Below, in pieces: positions 17,329 to 27,960 of a stretch of DNA of 56,967 nucleotides. Source of the stretch: Saprospiraceae bacterium (GTDB lineage: Bacteria > Bacteroidota > Bacteroidia > Chitinophagales > Saprospiraceae). Where the stretch lies: contig JADLHA010000020.1 in the NCBI GenBank assembly GCA_020848995.1, forward strand, positions 1 through 56,967. Reading direction: 5' to 3'. The position numbers and the translations under genes are program-made. The notes under the pieces were generated by a model. The model did no database searches and was not told the origin of the DNA. It saw only the letters and a program-made list of their open reading frames with translations. Within the stretch, counting starts at the first letter, position 1, and each line of letters begins with the position of its first letter.

Positions 17329-18165
17329 ATGAGTTTCACACTATCGGCAGCCGATGTCAAAAATCTGCGCGACACTACGGGAGCTGGAATGATGGATTGC
17401 AAAGCGGCGCTCACCGAAGCCGAAGGCGATTTTGAAAAAGCCATCGAGATCCTTCGCAAGAAGGGACAAAAACTATCGCTGAAGCGGGCCGACCGCGAGG
17501 CAAAAGAAGGTGCAGTGATTGCCCGGGTGAGTACCGACAAAAAGCATGGCGTGGTAGTCAAGCTCAGCAGCGAAACGGATTTCGTTTCCAAAAATGAAGA
17601 TTTTGTAAATACGGCCATTCGCATTGCCGACATCGCTCTGGAGCGAAACCCCACCGATCGCGAGGCCTTGCTTGCCCTGCCGTTCGATGGCACCAAGTCC
17701 GTCGGAGAGCGCATAACCGATATGGTCGCCGCCATTGGCGAAAAAATAGAGCTCACGGATTACGAAAAACTCGAAGCACCCCAGGTGGAATGTTACATCC
17801 ACATGGGCAACAAGGCAGGAGTACTCGTAGGTCTCAATAAAGCCTCAGAGGCCTTCACCGATCCAGGACGCGACGTAGCCATGCAGGTTGCTGCCATGCG
17901 TCCAGTGGCGCTCGACAAAGACGATGTGGACCCGGGCATCATCCAAAAGGAAATCGAGATCGGACGCGAACAAGCCCGTGCCGAGGGAAAACCTGAGGCC
18001 ATGCTCGAAAAAATTGCACTGGGCAAATTGGAGAAGTTCTACAAAGAAAGCACCCTCCTGCACCAGCAGTTTGTCAAAGACGGCAGCCTCACCGTGGCCG
18101 CTTACCTGAAAAAAGCAGATGCAGGGCTGACGGTGACGGGATTCCGGCACGTCAAGCTCGGCTGA
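17329..18165 (+). CDS. tsf: Elongation factor Ts
   Basis: The 278-residue protein begins with the UBA-like domain ([20 protein letters not shown]), containing the TGAGMMDCK motif. The core with the [10 protein letters not shown] motif that displaces Mg from EF-Tu follows, and then the C-terminal dimerisation module. It recycles EF-Tu GDP to GTP. It follows rpsB and is closed by a strong terminator at 18181. Length is normal. Confidence 0.97.
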   Translation: MSFTLSAADVKNLRDTTGAGMMDCKAALTEAEGDFEKAIEILRKKGQKLSLKRADREAKEGAVIARVSTDKKHGVVVKLSSETDFVSKNEDFVNTAIRIADIALERNPTDREALLALPFDGTKSVGERITDMVAAIGEKIELTDYEKLEAPQVECYIHMGNKAGVLVGLNKASEAFTDPGRDVAMQVAAMRPVALDKDDVDPGIIQKEIEIGREQARAEGKPEAMLEKIALGKLEKFYKESTLLHQQFVKDGSLTVAAYLKKADAGLTVTGFRHVKLG

Positions 18166-18180
18166 ATTTCAAAGAAACAG

Positions 18181-18209
18181 GGCGAATGATTTTCATTCGC
18201 CTTTTTTTT
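18181..18209 (+). terminator. Intrinsic terminator after tsf
   Basis: A perfect 9-bp stem, GGCGAATGA / TCATTCGCC, with a three-base loop is followed by eight T. It suggests that pyrH has its own promoter or depends on read-through. Confidence 0.9.
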
Positions 18210-18259
18210 GGTCCGTCGTTTGCTGTCTGCCTAATGGGCCGCACGACAAAACTTTGCAA

Positions 18260-18967
18260 ATGAGCGTCTACAAACGGATCCTACTCAAACTCAGCGGAGA
18301 AGCCCTCATGGGCGATCAGGCCTACGGAATTGATCCGGGCATGCTGAAATACTATGCCCAGCAGATCAAGGTGGCGGCAGAACATAAAATTCAACTGGCC
18401 GTCGTGATCGGCGGAGGCAACATTTTCCGCGGGATGGACGGCGAGGGATCGGGCATCGAGCGCGTACAGGGTGACTACATGGGTATGCTGGCCACCTGCA
18501 TAAACGGCATGGCCCTGCAAAGTGCCCTCGAACTTACCGGGGTCTACACCCGCCTGATCACCGCCATCGAAATGCGCCAGATCGCTGAACCCTATATCCG
18601 CAGACGCGCAATCCGCCACCTGGAAAAGGGGCGGGTGATCATTTTTGCCGCCGGTACCGGCAACCCTTACTTCACCACGGACTCTGCGGCGGCCCTGCGG
18701 GCCAGCGAACTCAGCGTGGACGTCATCCTCAAAGCCACGCGGGTCGACGGCATCTACGACAAGGATCCACTTAAATACCCGGACGCCACCCGCTTTGAAA
18801 CCCTGAGCTTCGACGAGGTGATCTCCAGAAGACTCAAAGTCATGGATATGACGGCCTTTACCATGTGTAAGGAAAACCACATGCCCATCATCGTATTCGA
18901 CGTCAACGACCCCTCCAATTTCGAACGCATCATCCGCGGAGAGAACGTCGGAACACTGGTAAGCTGA
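18260..18967 (+). CDS. pyrH: Uridylate kinase
   Basis: The 235-residue protein has the amino-acid-kinase fold. [15 protein letters not shown] is the phosphate-binding N-terminus, [10 protein letters not shown] the glycine-rich loop and [20 protein letters not shown] the nucleotide-binding stretch. It converts UMP to UDP in pyrimidine synthesis. The ATG at 18260 is chosen over TTG at 18254 because it opens the conserved start. It lies 94 bases after tsf beyond a terminator and is convergent with the DUF1761 gene. Confidence 0.97.
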   Translation: MSVYKRILLKLSGEALMGDQAYGIDPGMLKYYAQQIKVAAEHKIQLAVVIGGGNIFRGMDGEGSGIERVQGDYMGMLATCINGMALQSALELTGVYTRLITAIEMRQIAEPYIRRRAIRHLEKGRVIIFAAGTGNPYFTTDSAAALRASELSVDVILKATRVDGIYDKDPLKYPDATRFETLSFDEVISRRLKVMDMTAFTMCKENHMPIIVFDVNDPSNFERIIRGENVGTLVS

Positions 18968-18989
18968 ACGGTTAACCGGATGTAAACTA

Positions 18990-19001
18990 ACAAATGTTAG
19001 T
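18990..19001. repeat. Dispersed palindrome, copy 4
   Basis: ACAAATGTTAGT within AACTAACAAATGTTAGTA, with 6-7 bp arms around AAAT. It is the first of two copies between the convergent pyrH and DUF1761 genes. Confidence 0.7.
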
Positions 19002-19003
19002 AT

Positions 19004-19015
19004 ACAAACGTTCGT
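19004..19015. repeat. Dispersed palindrome, copy 5
   Basis: ACAAACGTTCGT. Its centre is 14 bp from that of copy 4. Its last base is the first base of the DUF1761 stop codon, so it abuts that gene's end. Confidence 0.75.
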
Positions 19016-19524
19016 TAATAGCGGATGCCCCAGGCACAAACCACACCGCCCATCAGAGCCATCGTAACCGCCCAGTAGCCGGCGTTGATCGCAATGTACT
19101 TCCAGCCGCGATGCTCAAACAATGCGTTTACTCCCAGTATGGGTAAGCCAATCAGTAAACCACTCAGGAACCCGTGAAAGGCACCATGCCTGAAGGTCCT
19201 GAACTCGCTGCCGTAGCGACTTACAAAATCCTGGTAGTACTGGTCCACCTCGCTGCCCGCCTCTCCAAAGCCCGGAAGGTTGACCAGTGTAGACATCACG
19301 TGCGACTGATGGATTGTCAATCCGATCATGGACAGGGCCAACAGCATGCCCAGCAACAGGGTCAAGCCTAAAATCCGGGCCATGTTGCCCTGCCTGGCCT
19401 TTTCCTCGGTCATTCCGGAAACCGCCATCCAGGCGTTGCCAAAGACCTTGGGATGATACCAGATGAATCCCGTCAGCAGGGGAATGCACCCCGCTCCTAA
19501 AAGAACCAACCATTGAACATTCAT
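19015..19524 (-). CDS. DUF1761 family membrane protein
   Basis: The 169-residue protein has about four membrane helices: WLVLLGAGCIPLLTGFIWY at the start, ILGLTLLLGMLLALSMIGLT, GAFHGFLSGLLIGLPILGV and a C-terminal AGYWAVTMALMGGVV. The first helix with FIWYHPKVFGNAW is typical of DUF1761, a family of unknown function. The ATG at 19524 is used; the in-frame TTG two codons earlier is less likely. It is monocistronic. The 309 bases between it and ruvA hold nothing recognisable. Confidence 0.8.
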   Translation of the reverse strand: MNVQWLVLLGAGCIPLLTGFIWYHPKVFGNAWMAVSGMTEEKARQGNMARILGLTLLLGMLLALSMIGLTIHQSHVMSTLVNLPGFGEAGSEVDQYYQDFVSRYGSEFRTFRHGAFHGFLSGLLIGLPILGVNALFEHRGWKYIAINAGYWAVTMALMGGVVCAWGIRY

Positions 19525-19833
19525 TTGCAAATCGTTTTAATGTGAACAATCCATTGTTTCGTCCCAGAGCATTCCGGGGACAATCGAAGGTAAGCATTTT
19601 GTTCAACTGCGGGATTTTTTGAAGGCTCCGCTACGGATCGGGCTCCTGACCTCGATTCCCAAACCCCGGTTCCGGCAACTTAACCCCCTTCCTGAGGGTT
19701 AGGTTCGAGGAGCGTGACCAGGGTGCAGCCCAGTCCAGCCTCCTGCCCCGGATGTGGTCTTTGGGGCGTTTGCTTCAGCTGCAGGGCTGCTTGTTTTCAT
19801 CGGGCATGAATACCTTTGAGCAGTTTTGGTCAA

Positions 19834-20430
19834 ATGATATACTCCATTCGCGGAAAACTCGTCGAACGCCATCCCGCCTACGTCGTCGTTGAGACGGCTC
19901 AGGGGCTGGCCTATCAGGTATCCGTCAGCCTGAATACCTATGCACAGTTGCCAGAGGCCGGCGACCTCGTATTGCTCACCCACCTGGTCATCAAAGAAGA
20001 TGGCCATTTTCTGTACGGCTTTGCCACAGCCGTTGAGCGCCAGCTCTTTGTGCACCTCATTTCGGTGAGCGGCGTAGGTCCCAATACCGCCCGTCTCATC
20101 TTGTCAGCCCTCGATGCCGAATCCGTTCGGTCGGCCATTGCAAACAAGGATGACTTAATCTTCCGGAAAATCAAGGGCGTCGGACCCAAAACCGCCCAGC
20201 GCATACTCATCGATCTGCACGACAAATTGTCCCGTGACCTGCCCGGGGAGGCTATGCCCGCCTCCGCAACGGGACCTCAGCGCCTATATTCCGAATCCAT
20301 GGCCGCCCTGGTGGCGTTGGGCTTTGCCCGACCGGCGGTCGAGCAAGTGTTGCGGCAGTTACCCGAACTGAAAGACCCGGGAGCAAACCTCGAACAGCTG
20401 ATCAAAGCCGCTTTAAAAAAATTGGCCTGA
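19834..20430 (+). CDS. ruvA: Holliday junction branch migration protein RuvA
   Basis: The 198-residue protein has the OB-fold domain (IYSIRGKLVERHPAYVVVET), two helix-hairpin-helix motifs (LISVSGVGPNTARLIL and IKGVGPKTAQRILIDL), a flexible linker and the C-terminal UBA-like domain that contacts RuvB (MAALVALGFARPAVEQVL). It binds Holliday junctions as a tetramer. The ATG at 19834 opens the OB-fold. It precedes sprA by 57 bases on the same strand; ruvA-sprA adjacency is frequent in Bacteroidota. Confidence 0.95.
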   Translation: MIYSIRGKLVERHPAYVVVETAQGLAYQVSVSLNTYAQLPEAGDLVLLTHLVIKEDGHFLYGFATAVERQLFVHLISVSGVGPNTARLILSALDAESVRSAIANKDDLIFRKIKGVGPKTAQRILIDLHDKLSRDLPGEAMPASATGPQRLYSESMAALVALGFARPAVEQVLRQLPELKDPGANLEQLIKAALKKLA

Positions 20431-20487
20431 GCGCCAGCAGCATATACCTTAAATCGCTTTTTGCCGTTATATGCTGACGGTTCTGTT

Positions 20488-23400
20488 ATGGTTGAAAACT
20501 TGGTTTGCGTGCTGCGGGCAATCCGCCTGATAGTCTTTGTCATTTTTGTGAAAGCAGCCTTTGCGGCAGGTGGACACCATGTCCCTGACTGGAACGAAGG
20601 CAGGGTCGCCGTTTCCGACACCATTCCCCTGAAAGATCGGTCCGGCAATTTTGTAGAAGACCGCACCCGGAATCCCTTCGATCTAAAGGATCCAGCGTCG
20701 ATCGACCAGCGCATTAGCTACGACCCAATCACGAACAACTTTGTCGTAACGGAAATGGTGGGAGACCTGCCCTACCGGCCGGGTACCACCCTCAGTTTCG
20801 ACGAATACATGGAATACAGGGCTCGCCAGCAGGATAAGGATTACCTGCGCGACCTTGCAGGCATCTCGACGACCCGTCGTTCTTATGAGGACATCATCGA
20901 CCCCATCACCAAGGTCACCATTCGCCAAAATCTTGCCGACAAACTCTTCGGAGGATTCGGTATCGACATCAAACCGCAGGGATCCATCGGTTTTTTTGTT
21001 GGCGGTTTTTACAGTTTTACGGATAACCCCCTGTTGCTCGACTTTCAGAAACGGCAATGGGGTCCCGATTTTGATACGGACATCCGGATGGACCTGACCG
21101 GAAGCATTGGCGACAAGCTGAAACTGAATGCCAACTACGATACCAAGGCCGCTTTCGATTTTGAGAACAAACTCAAGCTGGCATACGACTCAGAAAAATT
21201 TTCAGAAGACGACATCATTAAAAAGATCGAAGCGGGAAATGTGAGCCTGCCGTTGCGAACCAAACTCATCCAGGGCAGCCAAAACCTCTTTGGTTTCAAA
21301 ACCGACTGGCAATTTGGCCACCTCCGCCTCACCGGATTGGTCTCCCAGCAAAAATCAAAACAGGAAAGCATACAACTCAAAGGCGGTGGTGTGGTTCAGG
21401 AATTCGAAGTGAGGCCCGATGGCTATGATGAAAACCGCCATTTCTTTCTCAGCCCATACAACCGCGGCAACTACGAGCCCGCACTTGAGCGCCTGCCCGA
21501 GATCAACAGCCAGTTTAAAGTTAAATCCATCGAAGTGTGGATTACAGAAGATGCACAAAACAGCCGGGAAACTGAATTGCGCGACATCGTTGCCCTTGCA
21601 GATCTCGGCGTTTCCGACCCGGAACAATTTGACATGGGCGCCGATGCCGCTCAGGCGTTTCTTCCGGGAAGTGCCATTTCCCGCGACAAGAGCGGAGTTG
21701 AAGTTCCCTCGAACACTTCCAATCGCTTGCTCGACGAGATTCTGGAAAATCCCGAAGCCCGCGACCTCAACAAAGTGGTGCGCGTTTTGTCGGATCCTGC
21801 GGGCCTCAACCTCAAGCAGGGGCGCGATTTCGAAAAGGTGCGCGCCAGAAGGCTCAACCCAAGTGAATTCACTTATCATCCCGAATTGGGTTTCATCTCC
21901 CTGCGACTGCGGCCCCGGCCCAACCAGGTCCTGGCAGTTGCTTACCACTATTTGCAAAACGGCCGCGATTTCGATCCCCGGACCGGCGCTGTTTACAAAG
22001 TGGGAGAGTTTACGTCGGAAGTCAAATCCGACTCGCTCTCCTACAAGGTGATCTTTGTAAAAATGCTCAAGTCATCTGCCCAGCGGACAGACCTTCCTTC
22101 GTACCGGCAAATGATGAAAAACGTGTACCCTTCGGGAGGCTACAACCTGAACCCCGAAGATTTTACCCTCGACATTTATTACGAAGACCGCGATGGCAAG
22201 CCCAAGCGTTACATCGAAGAGATCGACGGTTACCCGTTGCTCAACCTGTTCCGTTTGGACTTTCTGAACAAAACCAACGACCCGCAACCCGACGGCGTTT
22301 TTGACTTTGTGCCGGGCCAAACTGTGATCCCGGCATCCGGAGCGGTTATATTTCCCGTACTCGAACCTTTTGGATCATCGCTGCGCAAACTCATCGGCAC
22401 AGTGGTCAAAGATTCAATGCGCGCCGATGCGATCTACGACAAATACAAGTACACCCAATTGTACGATACCTCCATTACTTCTGCCAGGCGCGAACTGAAA
22501 TCCAACCAGTTCGTCATCCGGGGATCGTACAAATCGGGAAAGTCGAATGAAATTTCGCTGAACACGTTCAACCTCGACCCCAATGCTCGCGTCATCGTCA
22601 GTGCCGGTTCGCGCACCCTGGTGGAGGGTTCTGATTACATCGTCGACCGCAACCTCGGAAAAGTCACCATACTCAACGAGGCACTCGTGCAATCCGGTGT
22701 TCCGATCAACGTCGATTTCGAAGACAACGCCCTGTTTAGTTTTCAGACCAAGACCATGATCGGCTTGCGCGCAGAATACTCCAGACGCAAGGACTGGTCG
22801 GTAGGTGCGACGTACATGCATTTATTCGAAAAGCCCTATACCGAAAAGGTAAACATCGGAGAAGACCCCATCAACAACCGCATTCTCGGGCTCGATTTCA
22901 ACGTCAGCAAGAAGGCACCTTGGATGACGCGTCTGCTCGACAAGCTGCCGGGATATTCCACGAAAGAAATGTCGTCATGGAATGTCGAAGCAGAAGGAGC
23001 GGTGCTGTTGCCCGGACATTCGCGAACCATCAACCAGCAAGGTAGCGAAGGTGGAGTCGTTTACATCGACGACTTTGAGGGAGCATCTTCTGGCATCGGG
23101 CTCGGATTCAATGTATCGCAATGGATACTCGCCAGCGCGCCTCAGGGACTCAACGACCTCCCGTTCAGAGGGTCGGGCATTTACGACAACTTCATCAGCA
23201 ATGCCAACCGTGCGCTCATGTCGTGGTATCGCGTCGACGATTTTGCACGTTTGAACACGTTGAATCCTCAGAACCATTACACCCGTCTGGTCGATGAGAT
23301 CGAGATTTTCCCCAACCGGCAAAGGCCCATCGGATTTAGCACCGAACTCACGTTCGACATGACTTACTATCCGCATGACAAGGGCCCCTACAATTTTGAT

Positions 23401-26400
23401 GTGGAGGGGGGAATTCGCGCGGTGGATCCCGTCTCTGGTGACGAGATCCTTACGAGGGGAATTGACCGCGACAACCAATTACTCGATCCGGAAACCCGGT
23501 GGGGAGGGCTGATGACGCGACTCAATACCAATGACTTTGAGGCCAACAACGTCGAGTACATCGATTTCTGGATGCTCAACCCTTTCCTGCCGAAGGCAGA
23601 CCCCTCCGAACCCGTTACCGGCTCAGGATTACTTTACGTTCAGTTGGGCAATTTTTCCGAAGACATTTTCAAGGATGGAAAGCAGCAGTTTGAGCACGGA
23701 CTGCCAACACCCGACCTCAACTTGCTTACGGACCCGTCAGCTTTTGGAAAAATCAGCCGCTTTCCTCCGATCACCAGCAGCTTCGACATCAATAACCGCG
23801 AAAGACAGGACCTTGGATACGACGGTCTGAACAGCCTGTCGGGAAATTTCAACAAAGACGAACAGGCGTTCTTTTCAGAATACATCGCAAAGCAGCAAAA
23901 CTTTCTGATGCCCGATGCCTTTGCCCAGGTTGCTGTGGATCCAGCCAACGACGACTATCAATCATTCCGTTCCGATAATTTTCCCGCCAGCATTCCGGTT
24001 ACCGACAAGTACAAACGGTACAACATGCCCGAAGGCAATGCCCAGATCGAAACCGGAAGTGCGCAATCAACTGCCTACACGGGCTACCCTGACCAGGAGG
24101 ACCTCAACTTCGACAAATCGCTCAATGAGATTGAGTCCTATTACAATTATGAGATCCCTCTGACCAAAACACCCGACAACAAGATTCAGTTCGACCCTGC
24201 TTCGGTCAACAATTTCATTACTGACACGGTGATCGTGAAGGTTCCCAATTTGCCCGACGACGAAGTATGGTACCGTTTCCGGATTCCCGTTCGCTCGTTT
24301 ACCAACAAAATTGGCGAAATCCAGGACTTCCGTTCTATTCAGGGAATGCGGCTGCTGTTTTCGGGGTTCGATCAGACGGTGACCTTCCGGTTCATCAAAT
24401 TTCAGCTTGGCCGCAACAACTGGCGCAAATTTGAAGACGTTTGCGATGCCATGGATGCGGGCAACCGGGCGCTTATCCTCGACAAAGTGGACATTGAGGA
24501 AAATGCGGGCAAGACCCCGTTCAACTACACGACGCCACCCGGCATTCAGCGCGAGCGCTTCTACAGTTCGCAGTTTGCCGACATCCCACAAAATGAGTCA
24601 TCCATCCTGCTCAAAAAGGAAGACTTGCTTGGAGGCTGCTCGCAATCCGTGTACAAGATCATCGACCTCGATATTCGCAAATACAAACGGCTTAAAATGT
24701 TTGTTCATGCAGAGTCACTGGAGTCGAGCGACAACGATAGCCTGTGTGTATTTATCCGCCTGGGAAAAGATTTTACAGACAACTACTACGAGTATGAGAT
24801 CCCGCTCCGGTTTTCAGACGAGCGCTATTTCGATCAGCGCGACTCGATCTGGTTGAAGGACAACGAATTTGATTTTCCTCTTCAATTGCTGCTCGACCTC
24901 AAGAATGAACGCAACCGGGTGGATCCAAACTTTGGGGCATTTGAAATGGCGGATCCCGAAAAACCGGCCAACCGCGTTCGCATTTCCGGAAATCCCACCA
25001 TTGGGCTGGTACGCGGCATCCTGATGGGATTCCGCAACAAGAGCAATTCTACCGTGAAAGACATCGAGGTTTGGTTCAACGAACTTCGCCTGACCGGGCT
25101 GGAAGAAAAGGGCGGCTTCGCAGCACAGGTGCGCGCTGAAATGCAACTGGCTGACCTGGGCAACCTGAGCCTTGCCGGCAATCTGAGCACGGTGGGTTGG
25201 GGAGGCATCGACCAGAAACTCGACCAGCGGGCAACGTTTGAAACCCGCCAGATCGATGCGGCGCTTAACATCTCCATTGACAAATTCCTTCCGAAAAGTC
25301 TAGGCATCCGCATCCCGATGGCGCTTCAGTATTCGACCACTTCCCTGACTCCGCAGTACGATCCCAACGACACCGACATCAAACTAAAAGACAAACTCAA
25401 TGCTGCAGCAAATGATGCCCAGCGCGATTCCATCCGCGACCGGGCCATCGATTTTACCGAGGTCAGGAGCATTGCATTTACAAACGTTCGTAAGGAGCGC
25501 AGCGGCACATCGAAGGCAAAACCCTGGAGCATTTCGAATTTCTCACTGAGTTATTCAGGATCTGTAGCCAACAAAACAAATCCCATCGTTGCCAAAGATG
25601 AATTAAAAACGCAACAGGGGGCTATTGATTATAACTTTACCCTCCCGGCTAAATACATCGAGCCATTTAAGAAATCGGTGACCAGCCCTTTGCTCAAGTT
25701 CATTGGCGAGTTTAATTTCAATCCGCTGCCAAACAGTTTTGCTGTTCGCAACAGCCTGAGCCGGAAAGCCAGTACGCGCACCTATCGCTTTGCAGACCCG
25801 CGATACAGCACGTGGGAAGACCGCAAGTTCAGTTGGATACGCGACTATACCCTCAACTGGGATCTGACCCGGTCGCTCAAACTCAATTTCACCGCAAAGA
25901 ACGACGCAACCGTCGACGAGATCACGTTCAATCCGTTGCGCCAGGCGTACGTCAATCCACTAACCGATCAGGAAGTCGAAGCCAGCCAGCGGGGACGTTT
26001 CTTGCGTGAAAACCTTGCGGAATTTGGAAGGACAAAGGATTACCGACACAACTTCACCGCTTCGTACCAGTTGCCCCTGCGCCTCATCCCACTGATGGAC
26101 TTTATTACGGTGCGAACCCAGTATACCGCCAGTTTCAACTGGGCAGCGGGTTCTCTCAAAACCATCGATTCCCTGGGTTCCGTCATCACCAATACCCAAA
26201 GCGTCAGCGTCAGTGGCGAGATCAATTTTACGACCCTGCTCAACAAATCGGCATTCTTTAAAAAATATACGACGGAAGGACCTGCTTCCGGGCGCCTCCG
26301 GCCCGCTGTGGGCAATCGCAATGCGGCTAAGGAGGAGGAGCCCAAAAAGACTAAGGAGAAAAAGTCCGACAAGCCCAATCCGTGGATCAAGGCGGCGCTG

Positions 26401-27861
26401 ACGCCGGTGACCATGTTTAAAAGAATCCAGCTGAGCTACTCCGAGAACCGGGGAACGACCGTTCCAGGATTTATGGAGAAGCCGGAAATTTTAGGCCTTG
26501 GCTCCGGATTTTCGGCACCGGGCTGGAGCTTCATCGCCGGTGGGCAACCCGATTTTGACGACGGGGGCTGGCTCGACCGCGCTGCAGAAAAGGGCTGGAT
26601 CTCGAGCAATTGCTTTTTTAATTCAGAGATGCTCCAAAAGCGTGCAAATACGCTGAGCCTCAAAGCTAAAGTAGAACCCGTACGCGACTTTAGCATCGAC
26701 GTCAACGTCGATCGCAGCTTCACCCGTGACCATTCCGAAGTGTTTAAATACGATTCAATTTTCGGTACCGGGCAACTTGGATTCCAGCATTTCACACCCT
26801 ACCAGAACGGGCAACTCACCTTGTCCTTCATTTCGCTGCAAACCATTTTTGACAGCGACATCGATGCAGTTTTCCGGCGCTTTAGCGATGCACGCCCGGT
26901 GATCTCAAGCCGCGTTGCCGATCGCTATGGAATCAAAAACCTGAGTCCGACCAATCCCGACTATCGCGACGGCTTTCAGGGCGACCACATCGACGTAGTG
27001 ACTCCTGCCTTCCTCGCCGCGTACACCCGCACAGATCCCAATTCGGTTCAACTCGACTTATTCGATGCCATTCCATTGCCCAACTGGCAAATCACGTATG
27101 GAGGACTCAGCAAAATTGGCCCGCTGAAAGACATTTTCCGAGACTTTACCATCCGTCACGCCTACAAAAACACGCTGACCGTAAACCGCTTTTCGAGTAA
27201 CCTCGATTACAGAACCGATCCCAACGAACTTCCGCTGGCACGCCGCGGCAACGACGAACGCGCATCGTACTACGCGAGATACGAGGTCCCCGAAATGGTG
27301 ATCAACGAACAATTTGCTCCGCTGCTGGGAGTCAACTTAAAGACCAAAGGAGGCCTTGAACTGGGTCTTGACTACAACAAAAACCGCAACCTCAACCTGC
27401 GCAATGGAATTGACGGACAGTTGCTGGAGACCAAGGCGACCAATTACACGATCAAAATGGGCTACGTGATCAAAGACGTATTTCTCGCCTGGCTTCCAGG
27501 CATGAAGGCCCTCAACAAGGATGTGAAGCCCGCTAAGCGCAAAAAGAAAAAGAATAAAGCAGAGGAAGGCGAACCCGGCGACGGAGCCTCAGCTCCCAAG
27601 GGCAACGACCTAGAGATCACCTTCGACTTTGGCATCAACGACAACATCACCAAGATTCACCGGCTGGATGCCAACGTTAATGCCCAGGCCAACAGCGGTT
27701 CCAAACAGATCAGTTTCACGCCAGCCATCAAGTACAACATGAACAAGAACCTCAACCTGCGCCTGTTCGTAGATTATCGCAAGACCATCCCGTATGTACA
27801 GAGCCAGTACAAGGATATCCGGATCAACGGTGGACTCAACGTACAGTACACGCTCAACTGA
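20488..27861 (+). CDS. sprA: SprA, type IX secretion system translocon (gliding motility protein)
   Basis: The 2457-residue protein begins with a signal peptide (RAIRLIVFVIFVKAAFA). SprA hallmarks follow: IDIKPQGSIGFFVGGFYSF, the barrel strand region KLKLNANYDTKAAFDFENKL, and many repeated strand motifs down to NVQYTLN. SprA (Sov in Porphyromonas) forms the 36-strand outer-membrane barrel through which type IX cargo leaves the cell. Length matches the family. A lysine-rich stretch near residues 2340-2360 (KPAKRKKKKNK) and another near 1960 are likely loops. The start at 20488 gives the signal peptide. One dispersed palindrome lies in frame at TNVR. No other type IX core gene is in the window. 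Confidence 0.95.
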   Translation: MVENLVCVLRAIRLIVFVIFVKAAFAAGGHHVPDWNEGRVAVSDTIPLKDRSGNFVEDRTRNPFDLKDPASIDQRISYDPITNNFVVTEMVGDLPYRPGTTLSFDEYMEYRARQQDKDYLRDLAGISTTRRSYEDIIDPITKVTIRQNLADKLFGGFGIDIKPQGSIGFFVGGFYSFTDNPLLLDFQKRQWGPDFDTDIRMDLTGSIGDKLKLNANYDTKAAFDFENKLKLAYDSEKFSEDDIIKKIEAGNVSLPLRTKLIQGSQNLFGFKTDWQFGHLRLTGLVSQQKSKQESIQLKGGGVVQEFEVRPDGYDENRHFFLSPYNRGNYEPALERLPEINSQFKVKSIEVWITEDAQNSRETELRDIVALADLGVSDPEQFDMGADAAQAFLPGSAISRDKSGVEVPSNTSNRLLDEILENPEARDLNKVVRVLSDPAGLNLKQGRDFEKVRARRLNPSEFTYHPELGFISLRLRPRPNQVLAVAYHYLQNGRDFDPRTGAVYKVGEFTSEVKSDSLSYKVIFVKMLKSSAQRTDLPSYRQMMKNVYPSGGYNLNPEDFTLDIYYEDRDGKPKRYIEEIDGYPLLNLFRLDFLNKTNDPQPDGVFDFVPGQTVIPASGAVIFPVLEPFGSSLRKLIGTVVKDSMRADAIYDKYKYTQLYDTSITSARRELKSNQFVIRGSYKSGKSNEISLNTFNLDPNARVIVSAGSRTLVEGSDYIVDRNLGKVTILNEALVQSGVPINVDFEDNALFSFQTKTMIGLRAEYSRRKDWSVGATYMHLFEKPYTEKVNIGEDPINNRILGLDFNVSKKAPWMTRLLDKLPGYSTKEMSSWNVEAEGAVLLPGHSRTINQQGSEGGVVYIDDFEGASSGIGLGFNVSQWILASAPQGLNDLPFRGSGIYDNFISNANRALMSWYRVDDFARLNTLNPQNHYTRLVDEIEIFPNRQRPIGFSTELTFDMTYYPHDKGPYNFDVEGGIRAVDPVSGDEILTRGIDRDNQLLDPETRWGGLMTRLNTNDFEANNVEYIDFWMLNPFLPKADPSEPVTGSGLLYVQLGNFSEDIFKDGKQQFEHGLPTPDLNLLTDPSAFGKISRFPPITSSFDINNRERQDLGYDGLNSLSGNFNKDEQAFFSEYIAKQQNFLMPDAFAQVAVDPANDDYQSFRSDNFPASIPVTDKYKRYNMPEGNAQIETGSAQSTAYTGYPDQEDLNFDKSLNEIESYYNYEIPLTKTPDNKIQFDPASVNNFITDTVIVKVPNLPDDEVWYRFRIPVRSFTNKIGEIQDFRSIQGMRLLFSGFDQTVTFRFIKFQLGRNNWRKFEDVCDAMDAGNRALILDKVDIEENAGKTPFNYTTPPGIQRERFYSSQFADIPQNESSILLKKEDLLGGCSQSVYKIIDLDIRKYKRLKMFVHAESLESSDNDSLCVFIRLGKDFTDNYYEYEIPLRFSDERYFDQRDSIWLKDNEFDFPLQLLLDLKNERNRVDPNFGAFEMADPEKPANRVRISGNPTIGLVRGILMGFRNKSNSTVKDIEVWFNELRLTGLEEKGGFAAQVRAEMQLADLGNLSLAGNLSTVGWGGIDQKLDQRATFETRQIDAALNISIDKFLPKSLGIRIPMALQYSTTSLTPQYDPNDTDIKLKDKLNAAANDAQRDSIRDRAIDFTEVRSIAFTNVRKERSGTSKAKPWSISNFSLSYSGSVANKTNPIVAKDELKTQQGAIDYNFTLPAKYIEPFKKSVTSPLLKFIGEFNFNPLPNSFAVRNSLSRKASTRTYRFADPRYSTWEDRKFSWIRDYTLNWDLTRSLKLNFTAKNDATVDEITFNPLRQAYVNPLTDQEVEASQRGRFLRENLAEFGRTKDYRHNFTASYQLPLRLIPLMDFITVRTQYTASFNWAAGSLKTIDSLGSVITNTQSVSVSGEINFTTLLNKSAFFKKYTTEGPASGRLRPAVGNRNAAKEEEPKKTKEKKSDKPNPWIKAALTPVTMFKRIQLSYSENRGTTVPGFMEKPEILGLGSGFSAPGWSFIAGGQPDFDDGGWLDRAAEKGWISSNCFFNSEMLQKRANTLSLKAKVEPVRDFSIDVNVDRSFTRDHSEVFKYDSIFGTGQLGFQHFTPYQNGQLTLSFISLQTIFDSDIDAVFRRFSDARPVISSRVADRYGIKNLSPTNPDYRDGFQGDHIDVVTPAFLAAYTRTDPNSVQLDLFDAIPLPNWQITYGGLSKIGPLKDIFRDFTIRHAYKNTLTVNRFSSNLDYRTDPNELPLARRGNDERASYYARYEVPEMVINEQFAPLLGVNLKTKGGLELGLDYNKNRNLNLRNGIDGQLLETKATNYTIKMGYVIKDVFLAWLPGMKALNKDVKPAKRKKKKNKAEEGEPGDGASAPKGNDLEITFDFGINDNITKIHRLDANVNAQANSGSKQISFTPAIKYNMNKNLNLRLFVDYRKTIPYVQSQYKDIRINGGLNVQYTLN
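25480..25491. repeat. Dispersed palindrome, copy 6, inside sprA
   Basis: ACAAACGTTCGT read as codons T-N-V-R of SprA. Confidence 0.7.
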
Positions 27862-27960
27862 GGCTTGCCGAACGGCCAATTTTAACTCGAATTTAATGAG
27901 GAGCGGCCCTGGGGACAATTCCGGCGCAACAGAGTTTGTATTTAATTGATTACCAATATA

